64,000 nt of DNA. Source: Entophlyctis helioformis (taxonomy: Eukaryota; Chytridiomycota; Chytridiomycetes; Chytridiales; Chytriomycetaceae). The notes under the pieces were generated by a model. It made no database searches. It saw only the letters and a list, made by a program, of their open reading frames with translations, and was not told the DNA's origin. The stretch covers positions 62,001 through 126,000 of the forward strand of contig JAHLKH010000022.1 in NCBI GenBank assembly GCA_025526915.1, in the 5' to 3' direction. How positions within the stretch are numbered: the stretch's first letter is position 1; every line of letters starts with the position of its first letter. A program made the translations under genes and the position numbers. Of the stretch, positions 21,587-33,770 are shown piece after piece.

Positions 21587-23688
21587 CTATGCACCGCTCC
21601 CCTCAGCACCGCCACTGCCGGCATCCACGCCAAACTTGGCCGACTGGATAAAATACTCAATGTTGGCACGGTTCTCGGCCAGGTTCTCCATAAACGTCTT
21701 GCTCATCCAGTCGTCCACGACACGCACAGCCGCGCCAATCTCCTTGCCAGCAAGGTGCGGATGGTGTTTGCGCACCAGGTCGCCAATCGACACGTCTTTG
21801 GCAACGACGCTTGCCCGCGAGGCTCCCCGGCCAGCCAGCTTGACGTCGGTGATCATGACAACCGCGACGGTGCCGCGCAGCGTGAGTGGCGACGCCAACG
21901 GCGACCACTCGCCAATATCGTTCGACTGTCGCGCAGTGCCCGACGGTGAGATGCCGAGCGTGACATGCAGCACCGCGTTGGTCGAGAGGAGAGGTGTGGT
22001 CGAGCCCGCTGGTGGGCTGACTCGGACCGCCCGCACCGTGTCAGATATCTCCCCGACATGCGTCGCAACCATCGTCACGGTCGCGCCGAGGCCGCCCATC
22101 GGCGCTAAGAGCTCGTCGGGTGCTTGGCCAAGCGATATGGTCATATGGTGTGCAAGCGGCCGCCAACGGGCTGGCGTAGGGAACGTGTCCAGCAGCAGCT
22201 GGTGTGAAGCGTCGTCGAGCAGCACACAAGTGTATCGCACGGTATCAAAGAGCTCGAGTTTGTGCCGGAAGAGCGAGATGCTCACTCGTCGTGACACGTG
22301 GTGATCGTCGCTGCTGTCCGACCTGGATGGCGCAGTTGGCCCGGGTGCTGGGGCAGGTATCTTTGGTGCTGCTGTTGTTTCCAGCGACTCCTTGTCGGGA
22401 CTTGCCGACAGCGTGGCATCGTTGGTGGACACTACGCTGGCACGGGTCTCTGGTTCCTTGGGCGACTCGCAGGGCGTCGCAGTCTCTACATGGTATCCAG
22501 CGGCACAATCTCAATCGCCGGCTTGATCGCCGTGCCAGCGCTCCCTGTCGCCCATCGCTACGGTCAGTCACCACTCAGCCACCATCGCGCCAGCCCGTCC
22601 CCCGCCGTGCAATGCATCTGCGAATGCGTCAACAGACAACTCGGCCACACTCACGGTCCTGCGCCTTGGTGATGCGGTCATTGACGCGCTGCACAAGCTC
22701 CGTCACCAGCTCGCGCTCCAGAGCAGGATCCATAAACTGCTCCATGGTCTTTTCGTGCACGACATGGTGCGTGTCGTACGTCTGGATCCGGTCCTGTCCG
22801 ACCAGCTCGTCCAGATGCGTCTGGAACAGCTTCAGGTGGCGCTCGCGGTCGTCGTAGAGCTCCACGTGCTTGATGGTCGAGAAGGCGTCGAGCAGACGGT
22901 CGAGCACCGCGAGCTTAAAGTCGAGCGTGGTGGAATGGTGGCGCTCGGCAGTCAGGTCGTGGCCCTCTCGGAAAAAGAATCTGTGCGTGGCTGGCTCGTC
23001 AGCCTGTGTCGATAGATGGGCATCGCAAGCAGGCAAGCAGGCAGGCAAGGCAGGCAGGCAGGCAAGCAAGCAAGCAGCAGCAAGCAGGCAAGCAAGCAAG
23101 CAAGGCAAGCCAGCAAGCAGGCCCGACAGACGCACAGATCAAAGGACAGCGGCCTGGGCGACATGCTGCGACACATGTCCTGGATGCGCTCCGCAAACAG
23201 ATCGTGACGCCGGCCGTCAGCAGCACCGTGACGGTATCGGGCCGCTCCAGCGCGGCAAACACCTTGCTGGTGGTCTCGGCATGCCACCACTGCGGCCCGG
23301 GCACCGGCGGGATATAGGGCGGGTGCAGCGTGCGTGCCTCGGAGAACCAGGCGCAGTCCGAGATCAGGCGGCCCCGCAGCGGGTTCGTCCACAGGTCCGG
23401 GTTGGGCAGCGGCGAGCGGAAGAGCGTCGAGTCAAAGTCGAACACCTCGAGGCGGGTCACGTAGCGCGGCTGGGTGCCTGTGAGCGACAGCGAGCTGGCC
23501 GACAGGAGAACGTGCAGGTCTTTGGACGACGTGTACGGCCCGAGCGTCTTGCGGCTCAGGCTGCGCTGCAGGTCGTCCTTGGTCAGGCACGTCCGCGAAA
23601 AGTCTGTCGTCGTCGTTGTCGTCGTCGTCGTCGTCGTCGTCGTCGTTGTTGTTGTTGTTGTTGTTGTTGTCGTGGCCGCCGTCAGCAA
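21587..23688 (-). CDS. 'Swiss army knife' RNA-repair-like HAD protein, with one frameshift
   Basis: Exons 23688-23132, 23003-22655, 22544-22490 and 22436-21587 join in phase. The first contains the HAD motif I LEVFDFDSTLF and WW.. segments of the HAD_SAK_1 type. Motif II is broken: the frame reads VLLTAGV, where one extra base would give the expected TGRR followed by HDLFAERIQDM in the next frame (about 23208). Exon 2 has the motif III/IV-like DFKLAVLDRLL and ELYDDRERHLKLF. The last exon is a separate C-terminal domain (RYTCVLLDDASH, HHMTISLG) with an HxT reminiscent of 2H phosphoesterases. HAD-2H fusions are proposed RNA-end repair enzymes. The 5' end is uncertain: the first exon opens after a TAG into a poly-Thr run, so a further upstream exon is likely, perhaps to about 23850. 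Confidence 0.68.
23028..23125. repeat. Degenerate aagcagg / caagc repeat inside an intron
   Basis: This is a GCAA/GGCA-type low-complexity tract filling most of the first intron (23004-23131) of the HAD gene. Confidence 0.8.
23606..23670. repeat. GTC/GTT trinucleotide tract
   Basis: On the minus strand it reads as more than 20 consecutive threonine codons (ACA/ACG) at the start of the HAD-protein exon. Confidence 0.85.
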
Positions 23689-23937
23689 CTACATCCGCTC
23701 CTGCCGTGCGTGCCTGCAGCGCTACCCACCTTCAATGAGCTGCTCATACACAAACAGGTCGGACCCTGCGGTGCCCGTGCGGTGCATGCCTCGACTGTCG
23801 CCGCTGTCGCCGCTGTGGTCGCCAAGGCTGCGGCCGCCATTGTTGCCTGCATCGTGGACACGCGCTTGTCCAGCTGGAGGTCAGGTTCAGATCCACATGT
23901 CGATCGGCCGGATTCATTGGCACTGGCACGACAAGCT

Positions 23938-25159
23938 TCACTTGGCAAGCGCCATCAGGCGGAGAATGGCAGCCTTGTTGCCGCTCGTAATGATGGCATC
24001 AACGATGGCGTCACGTCGCGCACCAGAAAGACTCTTGACCAGAACAGCAGCAATCTCGTCGGTCTTGGCATTGATGATGGCATCGGCAGTGAAGCCTTCG
24101 GTGCGGTTGGCATGAGCCACTGGACGACGTCAAGATGTCCTTCTCGGCTGCCTGTCAATCGCATCTGCGTGCATCCTTCGGTGCGGTTGGCATGAAGCCA
24201 TGGACGATGTGAAGACGGCCACATTGGGCCGCCCAGTTCATCGCATTCCGTGCATCCTTCGTGCGGTTGGTGTGGAACCAGATGACAAGATCCAAGTTGC
24301 CCGATACTGCAGCAAGTCCATGGCGCGCGGTGTGCAGCGAACATCGGACGCGACAGCAGATACTGCACCATCTCGAGTCGGCCCAGAATGCAGCAAGATG
24401 AGGACGGATTTTGACCATAAGATGGCGCACCGCATGCTGGTTGAGCTCTCGATCGTACGAGCTCCTGTCAAGAGATGCTTGAGAAAGTCGACGCAGTTGC
24501 CCTGGCGCCATGATGCCGAGATCAACCAGAGGCACTGTCGGCGTTGCATCCAGCCACATCTTCTGCAGCGGGATGATCGAACCATTCACGTCGAAACGCT
24601 TGCACAGTCGTTGGTACATGCCGATCGACTTGACATGCACAACGTCCTCGATTCGCAACGACGCAGGCAGCAGGCCAAGATCGCCCTGCCAGTCTGGCTG
24701 GAAGCATCGACCCACAGCGCTCGCTTGGCGGCCGTCCATCGTGGCGACATCGAGACGGCCGTGAAGGAAGCGAGTGAGCGGGCCAGCGTGCGAGGCACTC
24801 CCCTGATCTCCTGCGGACACAGCAGCCAGTAGTCGGACGCCTGCTGTGCTCGCTGAGCGGCGAGTCTGGCTTGCGGCGACTGCACAACGACGCCGGCTTC
24901 CTTGAGTGCCGCTGGCGGAACGGCTGAACGAACGCAGCGACAATGGCTGCCAGCGAGTGGCCGGCAGTGACGAGGTCCTGCACGATGCGGCGGCCTTGGC
25001 TGCGAGGCTCTCCTGCTCTTGCTCATGGCCACCGTCCTCGTTGATGCTCAGCGACTGGCTTGTGCGACGGCGCTTTGTGTGTGTGCGGGTCTCAGGCAGC
25101 ATCTGTCCGAAAGTGTTTGTTGTTGTGGCGGCAACCACGACGCAACTGCACAGATCCAA
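23938..25159 (-). pseudogene. Ankyrin-like repeat protein, broken by several frame changes
   Basis: Pieces of the chytrid-type ankyrin family are spread over all three minus frames. One frame has DWQGDLGLLPASLRIEDVVH and SIGMYQRLCKRFDV, which parallel the N-terminal segment of the intact ankyrin gene at 33771. Another has HANRTEGCT and REGHLDVVQWL. A third has AHANRTEGFTADAIINAKTD and the usual C-terminal helices (IITSGNKAAILRLMALAK). At least four single-base frame changes are needed to read it through. It is either a decayed paralogue or a gene damaged by assembly deletions. The family call is clear and its status is open. Confidence 0.7.
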
Positions 25160-25285
25160 GTGGTGCGGCTGCTGGTCGCTGTGCTGCTCGTGTGCTCGAC
25201 ACTTGCCACGATCGCAGTGCCAGTGGCTGTGAGCATGCTGGCTGCCAAACGGACAAAGGGACTTTAATGGCTGAAGACATATCTA

Positions 25286-27104
25286 TCAAGAGAGCTCGTC
25301 AAACAGTCGCAGCGGCGGCAACACATTCTTGAAATCCTGTCGTGCAGACAGCACAAGGTCAGTCGAGCCGCCTCACTCTCCAGACGGCGAGGGTGCATGA
25401 CACCTTTTGACAAGCTGCTTGGATGGATCCGGCTTTCGAAACGTTCTGGAGCACTCGCAATCAGACACAGTGCACGGCACTCGCATTGAAAGGTATCCAA
25501 CCATTCACACTTACGAGATCTCTTTGGGGATGTACGGCTCGCCTGTGAGGAAACAGTCGGCCTTGTGCTCGCCACGGCCCGTCACAAACGGATGTTGCGA
25601 GACTGGCCAGCCAACGTCTCGCGAGGATCAGCAACCGACACCACGTGCACCACACACCCACTATGCACGGCACATGCACAGTTATGGTACCTCGCATCGC
25701 AATGTCCTTGCGTCGCTCTTCGCGAGCATATGTGCGCGTGTCATAAAAGTCGGTCTGGACACGCAGCGTTGGCCGCAGCGGCTTGAGTGTCTTGCGCAGT
25801 AGTCGATACTTTGGCTATCCATCCATCCATCCACACATAGACCCCATACGCGTCAGCCAAACAAGACACACTTGCTGCGTGACCAAGCACAAGCATCTTA
25901 CCAAGAAGGGCCCCTGAGCTAGTTTGACACGCTCCTGGTCACTGAGCTCAGGCGTCTCGACTGGCTTGATACGGACTCGTCGAGGATTCTTGCCGACATG
26001 CGACTCGAGCCATTCCTGCAGCTCCTGGTTGTCTCTCAACTTGGACTCGGGGATCTTGGCCATGGGGTCGAGCCTGCCCATCTCGTCAATGGCGTCTGGC
26101 TGGCGGACAGCCGAGGCGGTCCGCACACGTGCAAAGACGCCAGGGACAGCCTGTGTGCCAACGAGATGGTGCCGGAATCCAGCAGCCTTGTCCAGCTTCT
26201 CTTCGAGCAGGAGGATCTGCTGAGCAGCAAACGCCGTCTTTTGCTCACCTCGCGCAGCTGCAGCGCTTTGCGCATCTGGTCCATCTGGTGCATTGTGTCA
26301 GCCGCGTCGTGCGCACGGCAGGATCCAGCAGCTGCTCCAAGCTGGCGCGTGCCTTTGCAGAGACTTGCGCAATGTATCGCTTTCTGGCATAAAAGTCAAA
26401 CTTGTGCTTGCGGCTGATGTACCCGCGCCACCTGCCAGACCAAAGCAATGTCAATGCCGGCATCCGCAGTCATGCGGCATTGCAGCAGACTCGTGTACAC
26501 TCGCTGGATCTTGGTGGCCATGCCGTTGTAGAATCTGAACCGCCGTTTTCGGCTGAGATCAATGGCAATCTCTGCCGCCTTGAGCCTGCCACGGTATCCA
26601 CGAATCGTCTTTTGCAGTCTCAGCGCGAGTGACCTGTTAAGCCAGCCAGTCATCCAGTCGCCGCCGTCAGCCAGTCAGCCAGTCAGCCAGTCAGCATCGC
26701 GTGTGCTCGCTTGTGTGGCTGGCAAGACGCACGTGAGGCTGCTAAAGTAGGTTCGGCAGACATAGCCACGCCAGTGGCGCTGGATGATGGCAGCGGCCTC
26801 ATATTCGCGTTTCCGATTGTCTTCTGCGTCTCTGAGGCAGCGGACGGTTGGTTTTTGGATCGAGCCCCCGCGTCGGAGTGCGCCAGACGGCGATTGTGCC
26901 GCCAAGCGGGGCAGATTCGCATCGAGGCGGGGCCGCGCCGACGAGCGAGGGCGATGCAGCAAATGGGCAGCGAGACAGTTAGCGCAAGTGAGCCAGACGG
27001 TGGATGCCAGCGACGCACGCACGCACGCACTTGCTCAGACGGAAAAAGTCGTTGATTGCGTCCGTCGAGTGCTGCCGCCAGATCCGCGCAAAGGCCAGCG
27101 CCAT
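25286..27104 (-). CDS. SPATA17: SPATA17-like IQ-motif flagellar protein
   Basis: The start is MALAFARIWRQHSTDAINDF at 27104. Spliced exons carry three IQ motifs that bind calmodulin or light chains: AAAIIQRHWRGYVCRTYF, LRLQKTIRGYRGRLKAAE and ATKIQRVWRGYISRKH (split by an intron). The rest follows human SPATA17: GFRHHLVGTQAVPGVF, then LKPLRPTLRVQTDFYDTRTY with AREERR, QHPFVTGRGEHKADCF, RFRKPDPSKQLVK and the end DFKNVLPPLRLFDELS at 25286. Two places (about 26300 and 26235) need one extra base to keep frame between conserved blocks; they could instead be 29-32-nt introns, which is less likely. SPATA17 is an axonemal protein of flagellated organisms. It is divergent from DHCR7 with 56 bp between the starts. 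Confidence 0.85.
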
Positions 27105-27160
27105 GTTTGGAGTTGCGATCGTGGCAAACGTCGCCCGAATCTTGCCGCAATTCCCATCAA
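27105..27160. promoter_or_regulatory. Very short bidirectional promoter, SPATA17 / DHCR7
   Basis: The two ATGs are only 56 bp apart in divergent orientation, so core promoter elements must lie within this stretch or inside the first exons. Confidence 0.5.
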
Positions 27161-29118
27161 ATGGCCGGCCCGACAAGCACCGTCCGTGCAAGACCAACCG
27201 CAGCCAAGCAGGCCGCCGATGCCGCCGATGTGCCCGCCAAGGGCGACGCCCGCAAGGCCGCCAGCAACTGGGGCCGCTCGTGGGGTGAGTGCCGCCTGCC
27301 GCTGTTTCCGTGCGGCCGCACACCCGGGCCGTGCCGCTCCACGCCGTGCTCGGTCGTGCTCCTGCCGTGCTTGGTCGTGCCGTGCCGTGCCCAGCGATCG
27401 TGCCGCTGCGGCATGCACCACTTGAATCAACGGCCGGCGGCGTTCCTGCTGCGGTGCTGCCGATGCCGATGCCGCTGGTGCTGCCTGCCTGCCTGTCTGC
27501 CTGCATTCTGTTCTTGCAGATCCGCTGACTGAATCTGCATCAACCCGCCTGCCTGCCTGCTCGCCCACCTGCACCGCTCGCTGTCCCCGTCGTCGTCGCC
27601 GTTCCCGTCGCCGCGCCTCGCAGACATTGGCATTCTGACGGTCGTTGGCTGCTACTTCCTGCTCGCCTTCTGCCCGGTGCTCGTCACCTTCTTCTGGCTG
27701 TCGTGCACCTCGTTCCAGTGCTCGATCGTCGCCCCCGTCGAGTACGTGCTCGCCAACGACTTCCAGGCCCTCGTCGCCAACCACTTCCCCAAGCCCACCC
27801 TGTGTAAGTCGTCGATCTGTAAGAGCCTCTTTGAGAGCCTCTTTGAGAGCTCCGCTGCGAGGCTTGCAGGACACTGGCGGCTGACGCCCCCGCCCCAGTC
27901 GGCTTCCAGCTGTACTTTGGCTGGCTGCTCTTCCAGGCCGTGCTGTACACGTTCCTGCCCGGCAAGATCGGCTACGGCCAGACCACGCCCGCCGGCCACA
28001 CGCTGCCCTACGTCGTCAACGGCCTGCTCGCCTGGATCGTCACCCACGCCCTGTTCATTGCCGGCGCCTTCTACTTCAACCTCTTTGACGGCTCCATCAT
28101 CGCCGACAACTGGGGCGCCCTGCTCATCGCCGCCAACTGCTACGGCTACTTCCTGACCTTCTTCTCGTACGCCAAGGCCTACATCTTCCCCTCGCACCCC
28201 GAGGACCGCAAGATCTCAAACTCGTTCGTCTACAACCTGTTCATGGGCATCGAGTTCAACCCCCGCTTCGGCAAGTACTTTGACTTCAAGCTCTTCCACA
28301 ACGGCCGCCCGGGCATCGTCGCCTGGACCCTCATCAACCTGTCGTTTGCCGCCGCCCAGTACAAGCAGATCGGCTACGTCACCAACTCCATGGCCCTTCT
28401 CAACTTCCTGCACATTGTCTACGTCCTCGACTTTTTCTACAACGAGGACTGGTACCTCCGCACCATCGACATTGCCCACGACCACTTTGGCTTCTGTACG
28501 TTGCGTGCATTCGTTTACTCGTCTGTGGCGTCTTTCCGATGGCTGTTGCCGTTGCTTGCTTGTGCTGGGTCCAACTGACACTCGACTGGCTGCGTCACGA
28601 CAGACCTCGCCTGGGGCGACACCGTCTGGCTCCCGTACATGTACACCCTCCAGTCCCACTTCCTCCTGCGCAACACCATCAACCTCACCTGGGCCGAGTT
28701 CTCGATCGTGTTCGCCATTGGCATGATCGGCTACTACATCTTCCGCACCGTCAACAACCAGAAGGACCTTGTCCGCTCGACCGACGGCAAGTGCCTCATC
28801 TGGGGCAAGCCCGCCAGAGTCATCCGCACCGAGTTCACCACCACCAACGGCGACGTGCACCGCTCGCTCCTCCTCACCTCGGGCTACTGGGGTGTCTCGC
28901 GCCACTTCAACTATGTCGGCGATCTCCTCATGTCGCTGGCCATGTGCCTCACCTGCGGCGTTGGCTACATCCTGCCGTACTTTTACATTGTCTACATGAC
29001 GATCCTGCTCGTCCAGCGCATCGAGCGCGACCACCTCCGCTGCAAGGGCAAGTACGGCAAGTACTGGGACATGTACTGCACCCAGGTGCCCTACAAGCTC
29101 ATCCCCTACGTCTTCTAA
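27161..29118 (+). CDS. DHCR7: 7-dehydrocholesterol reductase (sterol delta-7 reductase)
   Basis: Four exons: MAGPTS... ending at WGRSW, then DIGILTVVGCYFLLAF..., a long exon from about 27901, and the last from about 28603. The long exons follow animal and plant DHCR7 almost block by block: FFSYAKAYIFPS, MGIEFNPRFGKYFDFKLF, NGRPGIVAWTLINLSFAAAQ, DFFYNEDWYLRTIDIAHDHF, GWGD-type AWGDTVWLPYMYTLQ, NNQKDLVRSTDGKCLIWG and GVSRHFNYVGDLLMSLA. The protein ends YKLIPYVF. This NADPH-dependent ER membrane enzyme reduces the C7-C8 double bond of the sterol B ring. Higher fungi keep this bond in ergosterol and lack the enzyme. The gene is intact with no frame breaks. Confidence 0.95.
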
Positions 29119-29415
29119 GGACGTTGACTACCGCCTCTGCTTCTCCAACTGCCCATCCAGCCCTCGTCCTCTTTGCGCCAGCATTTCATCCAACCTGGTC
29201 AACTCCCTTGACCGTCCAACATGCTCGCCTCTTGCCTTGTCCCTTTATTGTGTGCCCGTGCTCTCTCTCTCTCTCTCGTGTCGCGTCTCGTCGCTCTGTC
29301 AATGAACATTGATGACGTCACGACCACCTTTGCTCGTTTCGGAGATATCTGTAAGGCATTTCAGTCGCGTCCGTAAGGATTCTTCCAGACAACTCCAAGA
29401 CGATACGGGCAAGAC

Positions 29416-32400
29416 ATGATGCTACACGACGGCCTTCCGCCGCTCTCCATGACCCAATCGCCCGAGGCTTCGTTTCTGAACAGCAACGCCAACAACAATG
29501 GAGCAGGGGGCAACACCCTTCTCCCTCAGATCCCTGGCAATCCATCACAATCGCACGGCGGCAGCATCGGCACGAGCGCCAACCCCAACGGCAGCGAAAG
29601 CCTCACGATCGGCCACACCATGGGAGTGGCCATGCCCATGGGCGTCGGCACCGCCTTTGTGCCACCTGGCGGCCCCTTCCCACTCGAAGCGCTCGGCCCC
29701 ATCGACTCGAATGACAGCATCTACGACTACCGCCACCACGACGACATTCTGCAGAACCACTACGTGCGTGTCCAGCAGACGCTCATGGACTCGGTCGACA
29801 AAAAGGTCGCCGAGATCCAGTGCCAGCTCAAGGAAAACCAGGTGCTGTTGAAGCGCACCGAGGACGACAAAATCACCGTGGGCGAGGCCCTGTACCAGGC
29901 CAAGAGCGAGGTCGGCAAGCTCAACACGGCTCTGGCGACAACGTGAGAGCGTGTGCGCTGTGATTGGATTGTGCTGCACTGGCTGGCGGACTGACCCGTC
30001 CGACGACGATCGATTCGGCCAACGCGACGGGGTGTGTGCGTGTGTGTGTGTGGAACCAGGCGACATGCGTTGCAGCATGCTGTGGGTGAACAAAAGGCGC
30101 TCGGGCAGGAACGCGCGCTCGCCCAAAAGGACCTGCAAGATGTCGGCAAACGCAACAAGGTAGGTGGCCATCTCTGGCCATCCCGTTCTTTGCAGTGCCA
30201 GTGCTGACGCGGTCCCCGTGGTCCAGATGCTGGAAAAGGATCTTGGGTCGACGAGGGCACAGCTCGAAGAGGCACTGCTCAAGGTCAAGCAGCTGCAAGA
30301 GATCAACACCAACTATACGTCGGATCTCAAGATCCAGAAACGCATCCATAACAAGCTCAAGAAGGAGCTGGAGGTGTCGGATGAGCGTCGCAAGCACGTC
30401 GAGGAGATGCTCGAGACCGAGAAGCAGAAGCTCGAACTGGTGCGTGCTCGTCCAGTGCCATGGCTGGATCATCGGGATCCATTGATGAGTGGCGTTGCCT
30501 TGCCTTGCTGATGGTGGTGATGATGGTGGACAGGCTGCCAACAAGCGCAAGGAGCTCGAAGCGACACTCGAGAACCAGAAATCAGAGGCGTTGGTGGCGC
30601 AAAAGGCGATTGATAACATGCACAAAGGCAGGATCCCACCGACTTCCTGGACCTGTCACTCCTTTGCGGGTTGGGACTGGCTTCGGCTAACACTGTGTCG
30701 GTGGATGGCGCCATAGAGATCAACGAGCTCACGAGCACCAAGGAGGCGACAGAGAACCAGTGGGCAGAAGCCATCACGGCCATGTCCAAGCGCGACAAGG
30801 CGTTCCAAGTCATTGCTGACTCGAAGGAGCGGCTGTCGACCGAGACGCTCGAAATGTCCAACATGATCCGCGTGCTCAAACTCGAGCGCGACGAAGCGCT
30901 CAAGCGCCTGTCCGCCAAGGAAATCGGTGGGTGCTGTCATGCCGGCGATGGATCAGGGATGACAGATGCTGACAGAGAATGTGGCACAGAGTGCGACGGG
31001 CTTCAGCGATCATTGACCGATCTACGCATCTCGTCAAAGGCACTCGCCGAGAAGCAGAGCGAGACTCGCAATGCGCTGCTCCAAGCCGAGACTGCCGAGT
31101 CGCTCTACAGGCAAGAGGTCGACCAGCTCAAGAAGGAAGAGGAGGTGAATCGCAGTCGCCTGTGGGCGGGTACACCTGCACACTGCATTCTGACGGCACA
31201 CACAATATGCAGTTCAAAGTGTCCGAGATCCACAAAAAGGACGCGGCGATATCGACTCTCAAGTCCAAGCTGACCATGATGAAGTCTGACTTTGAGTCCA
31301 AGATGCGTCTCCACGTTCCAGTCGTACGTTGATGCGTGCATACGCCTCTGTTGTTGCGCATGGCGCTGATCGCGACGAGACAGGAACACGCTGTGCGGCG
31401 CGAAGAGGCTGTCAAGCAGCAGGCAGCACAGAAGTCAAGTCCATTGCACGGGACGAGGAGGCCAAGAACATCAACCTCCGACGAGACAACGCCACGCTGC
31501 AAATGAGTCTGACCGAGAAAGCCGAGCTGATCGTAAGACGAGCGGCACTCGCGTGTTTGGCGAGAGAGTCTGAGACGCTGACGCATGCTGTTACAGTTGC
31601 ATTTGACCCAGGAGCGCGATCTGCTTCAGGACCAGCACAGGGATATCAGCTCGCACTATTCCAAGCTGTACGAAGAAGCCAAGCATCTCATCTATGCGCT
31701 CGAGCGTCGTGAGCATGATCTCAACTACCTCAAGGCCAAAATGAGCCAAAAGGAAGCGGGTAAATCACGGCAGTGTTGCTTGCGACTGCCGATCCCCAAT
31801 GACTGACACATGTGGTGCAACATGGCGTGCGCGAGACAGACAACACGGGCACGTTCAACATCGTCATGGGCAAGCTCCGCAAAGATCTCTCGGACACACA
31901 GGCTGAAAAGGATAGGGTGCAGCAGCTGTGGCTTGAGTCGCAAAAAGATGCGCTCAAGGCCAAGGACCGCGTCACGCAGCTTGAAAAGGAGAATGAGTTC
32001 TTGCAGACCAAGCTGGGCATCACGGATGCAGTCAAGGCCAAGACAGCCACCGAGCTCACCGACAGCAAGACAGAGGCATTCGACCAGAAGCTGGAGGCAG
32101 CCAAGCTGTACAATGAGTTGCGGCGACTGCAGCCTGTGCTCGACGATCTGCGCCAAAAGAATGTGTGTGTCATGGGCTCGAGTGTGGACAGCGTGTCTCG
32201 GTTGTCGCTGACATCCCAGTGCGACTGGCCATAACCCCGAAACAGAAAACGCTTGAGCAGCAGCTGCACGAGTCCCGTCTGAAGCTCGAAGAGGCTCACG
32301 TCAACAACACAGTGCGTCTCCATTCGCCCAGCAACACCAACACTCGCAAATGTGCACAACGACAGCCAGACTAACATGCACCGCCAGACTGCCACGCAAA

Positions 32401-33699
32401 TGCTTCGCACCGAGATCCGCCGACTGTACCAAGACCGGTCCGAGCTCAAGCGCCTGCAGACGGAAAAGGAAGAGTCGTCGCTCAATATTGAGCGCAAGAC
32501 CGAGCTCTTTCGCGAGATGGTGGACAAGCTCAAGTCGGAGCGGTACGAGCTGCAGCGCGCAAACTACGCGCTCAAGCGCAAAGCCGAGGAGATGGAGCGC
32601 AAGTACTTTGATGCCAAGCTGCAGGCACGCCGTGCGGTCGAGAAGCAAAAGATTGACACGGCCAAATCGGTGTATGTTGCGTGCACGCGTTGTGTGCGAG
32701 TTGGCTTGCTTGTGAGTGTCTGTGCTGATCACGAACATCGTGTAGGTATCAGCAGATGCAACAGCAACAGCAGCAGCAGCAGCAGCAGCAGAATGGCGGA
32801 AAGAGTCTGAATGGCAGCACGAGCCAGCCTGCATGGTCGAGTCTGCTGTCTCTGTCCAACGGTGGCGATGGACTGGACGATCCGGCAGCCAGCATGCACA
32901 CTGGATTTGGCAGACAGGGAGCCATGAGCACGAGTGAGCTTCTTGGATTTTTGTGAGTGCAATCTCATGGCTGTTGACTGATACGTGCATGCGTGCACAG
33001 CATCGATGGACACGCAATCCGTCAAGGGTCAGCAGCCACGGCAAGTCAAGGAAGTGCCAGGTGAGCCATACCGCTGTTTGCGTGATTGCGCCTGCTCAGC
33101 CGCCAGCTCACATGCGCGCTGCACACCGGCCCTCGGCAGACTTTGAGGCATGGCGGCTCAAGATCGACAGCCTGTCCAAAGAGCGCGACTACCTCAATAC
33201 TGAGAACAAAACGCTGCGCGAGCAGATCGACCAGCAGTCGGATCGTATCGGCAAGATCGAGCGGCAGCTGTTTGACGAGCGCATGAAGAACCGCGTGGCC
33301 GACCGCGACTACAAGAACCTCGAGAGCCAGGTCAAGTCGCTCAACACGCGCTACTCTCGCGCCGAAAAGGTTGCTGCGCACATGGAGCAGCAGATCAAGG
33401 CAAGTGTGCGCTTCGAGTGAACGCTGTCTGCATATGCGTCTATATGCATGCGGTGCTATGCTGGTGGGCGATGCGCACGACTGACGCTGACGCTGACGTT
33501 GCAGGAGGCCAAGCCAAACATCAAGATCGACTACCAGATGCTGGGCAGCGATCCCGAGCCGTCGACGCAGCTGCTCGCGGCGCTGCTGGCCACCGAGACG
33601 AGCGCGCGGCCGCAGCACCGTCAGTCCGTGATGGCCAGCGACCCGAACCCGCCACTGCCCGGGGCGTCCAACCGCCGGGTGTCGGGCCTGCGCATGTGA
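29416..33699 (+). CDS. Long coiled-coil axonemal-type protein (CCDC40/FAP172-like, tentative)
   Basis: At least twelve exons encode more than 1,000 residues that are nearly all heptad coiled coil after a disordered N-terminus. Blocks include HYVRVQQTLMDSVDKKVAEI, ELTSTKEATENQWAEAITAM, RDEALKRLSAKEI, LRRDNATLQMSLTEKAELI, VMGKLRKDLSDTQAEKDRVQ and LRTEIRRLYQDRSELKRLQ. The first block and the 'K..ENQWA' block resemble CCDC40/FAP172, the 96-nm axonemal ruler protein, but other ciliary coiled-coil proteins (CFAP58, CCDC146) cannot be excluded. A poly-Gln run lies at about 32757-32793. One base appears to be missing at about 31430 (the frame changes between EEAVKQQAAQ and VKSIARDEEAK). The neighbourhood favours a flagellar role. 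Confidence 0.6.
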
Positions 33700-33770
33700 C
33701 GCACAATAAACAGCAGCCAAAACAAAAACTTTGCCTTGAACGAGTGTCGCGCAGTTGACCCGAGTGCACG

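Noticed and set aside
23016..23125. CRISPR-like array suggested by the caagcagg repeats
   Set aside because: The repeats are 4-8 bp and contiguous without unique spacers; it is intronic low-complexity sequence in a eukaryote.
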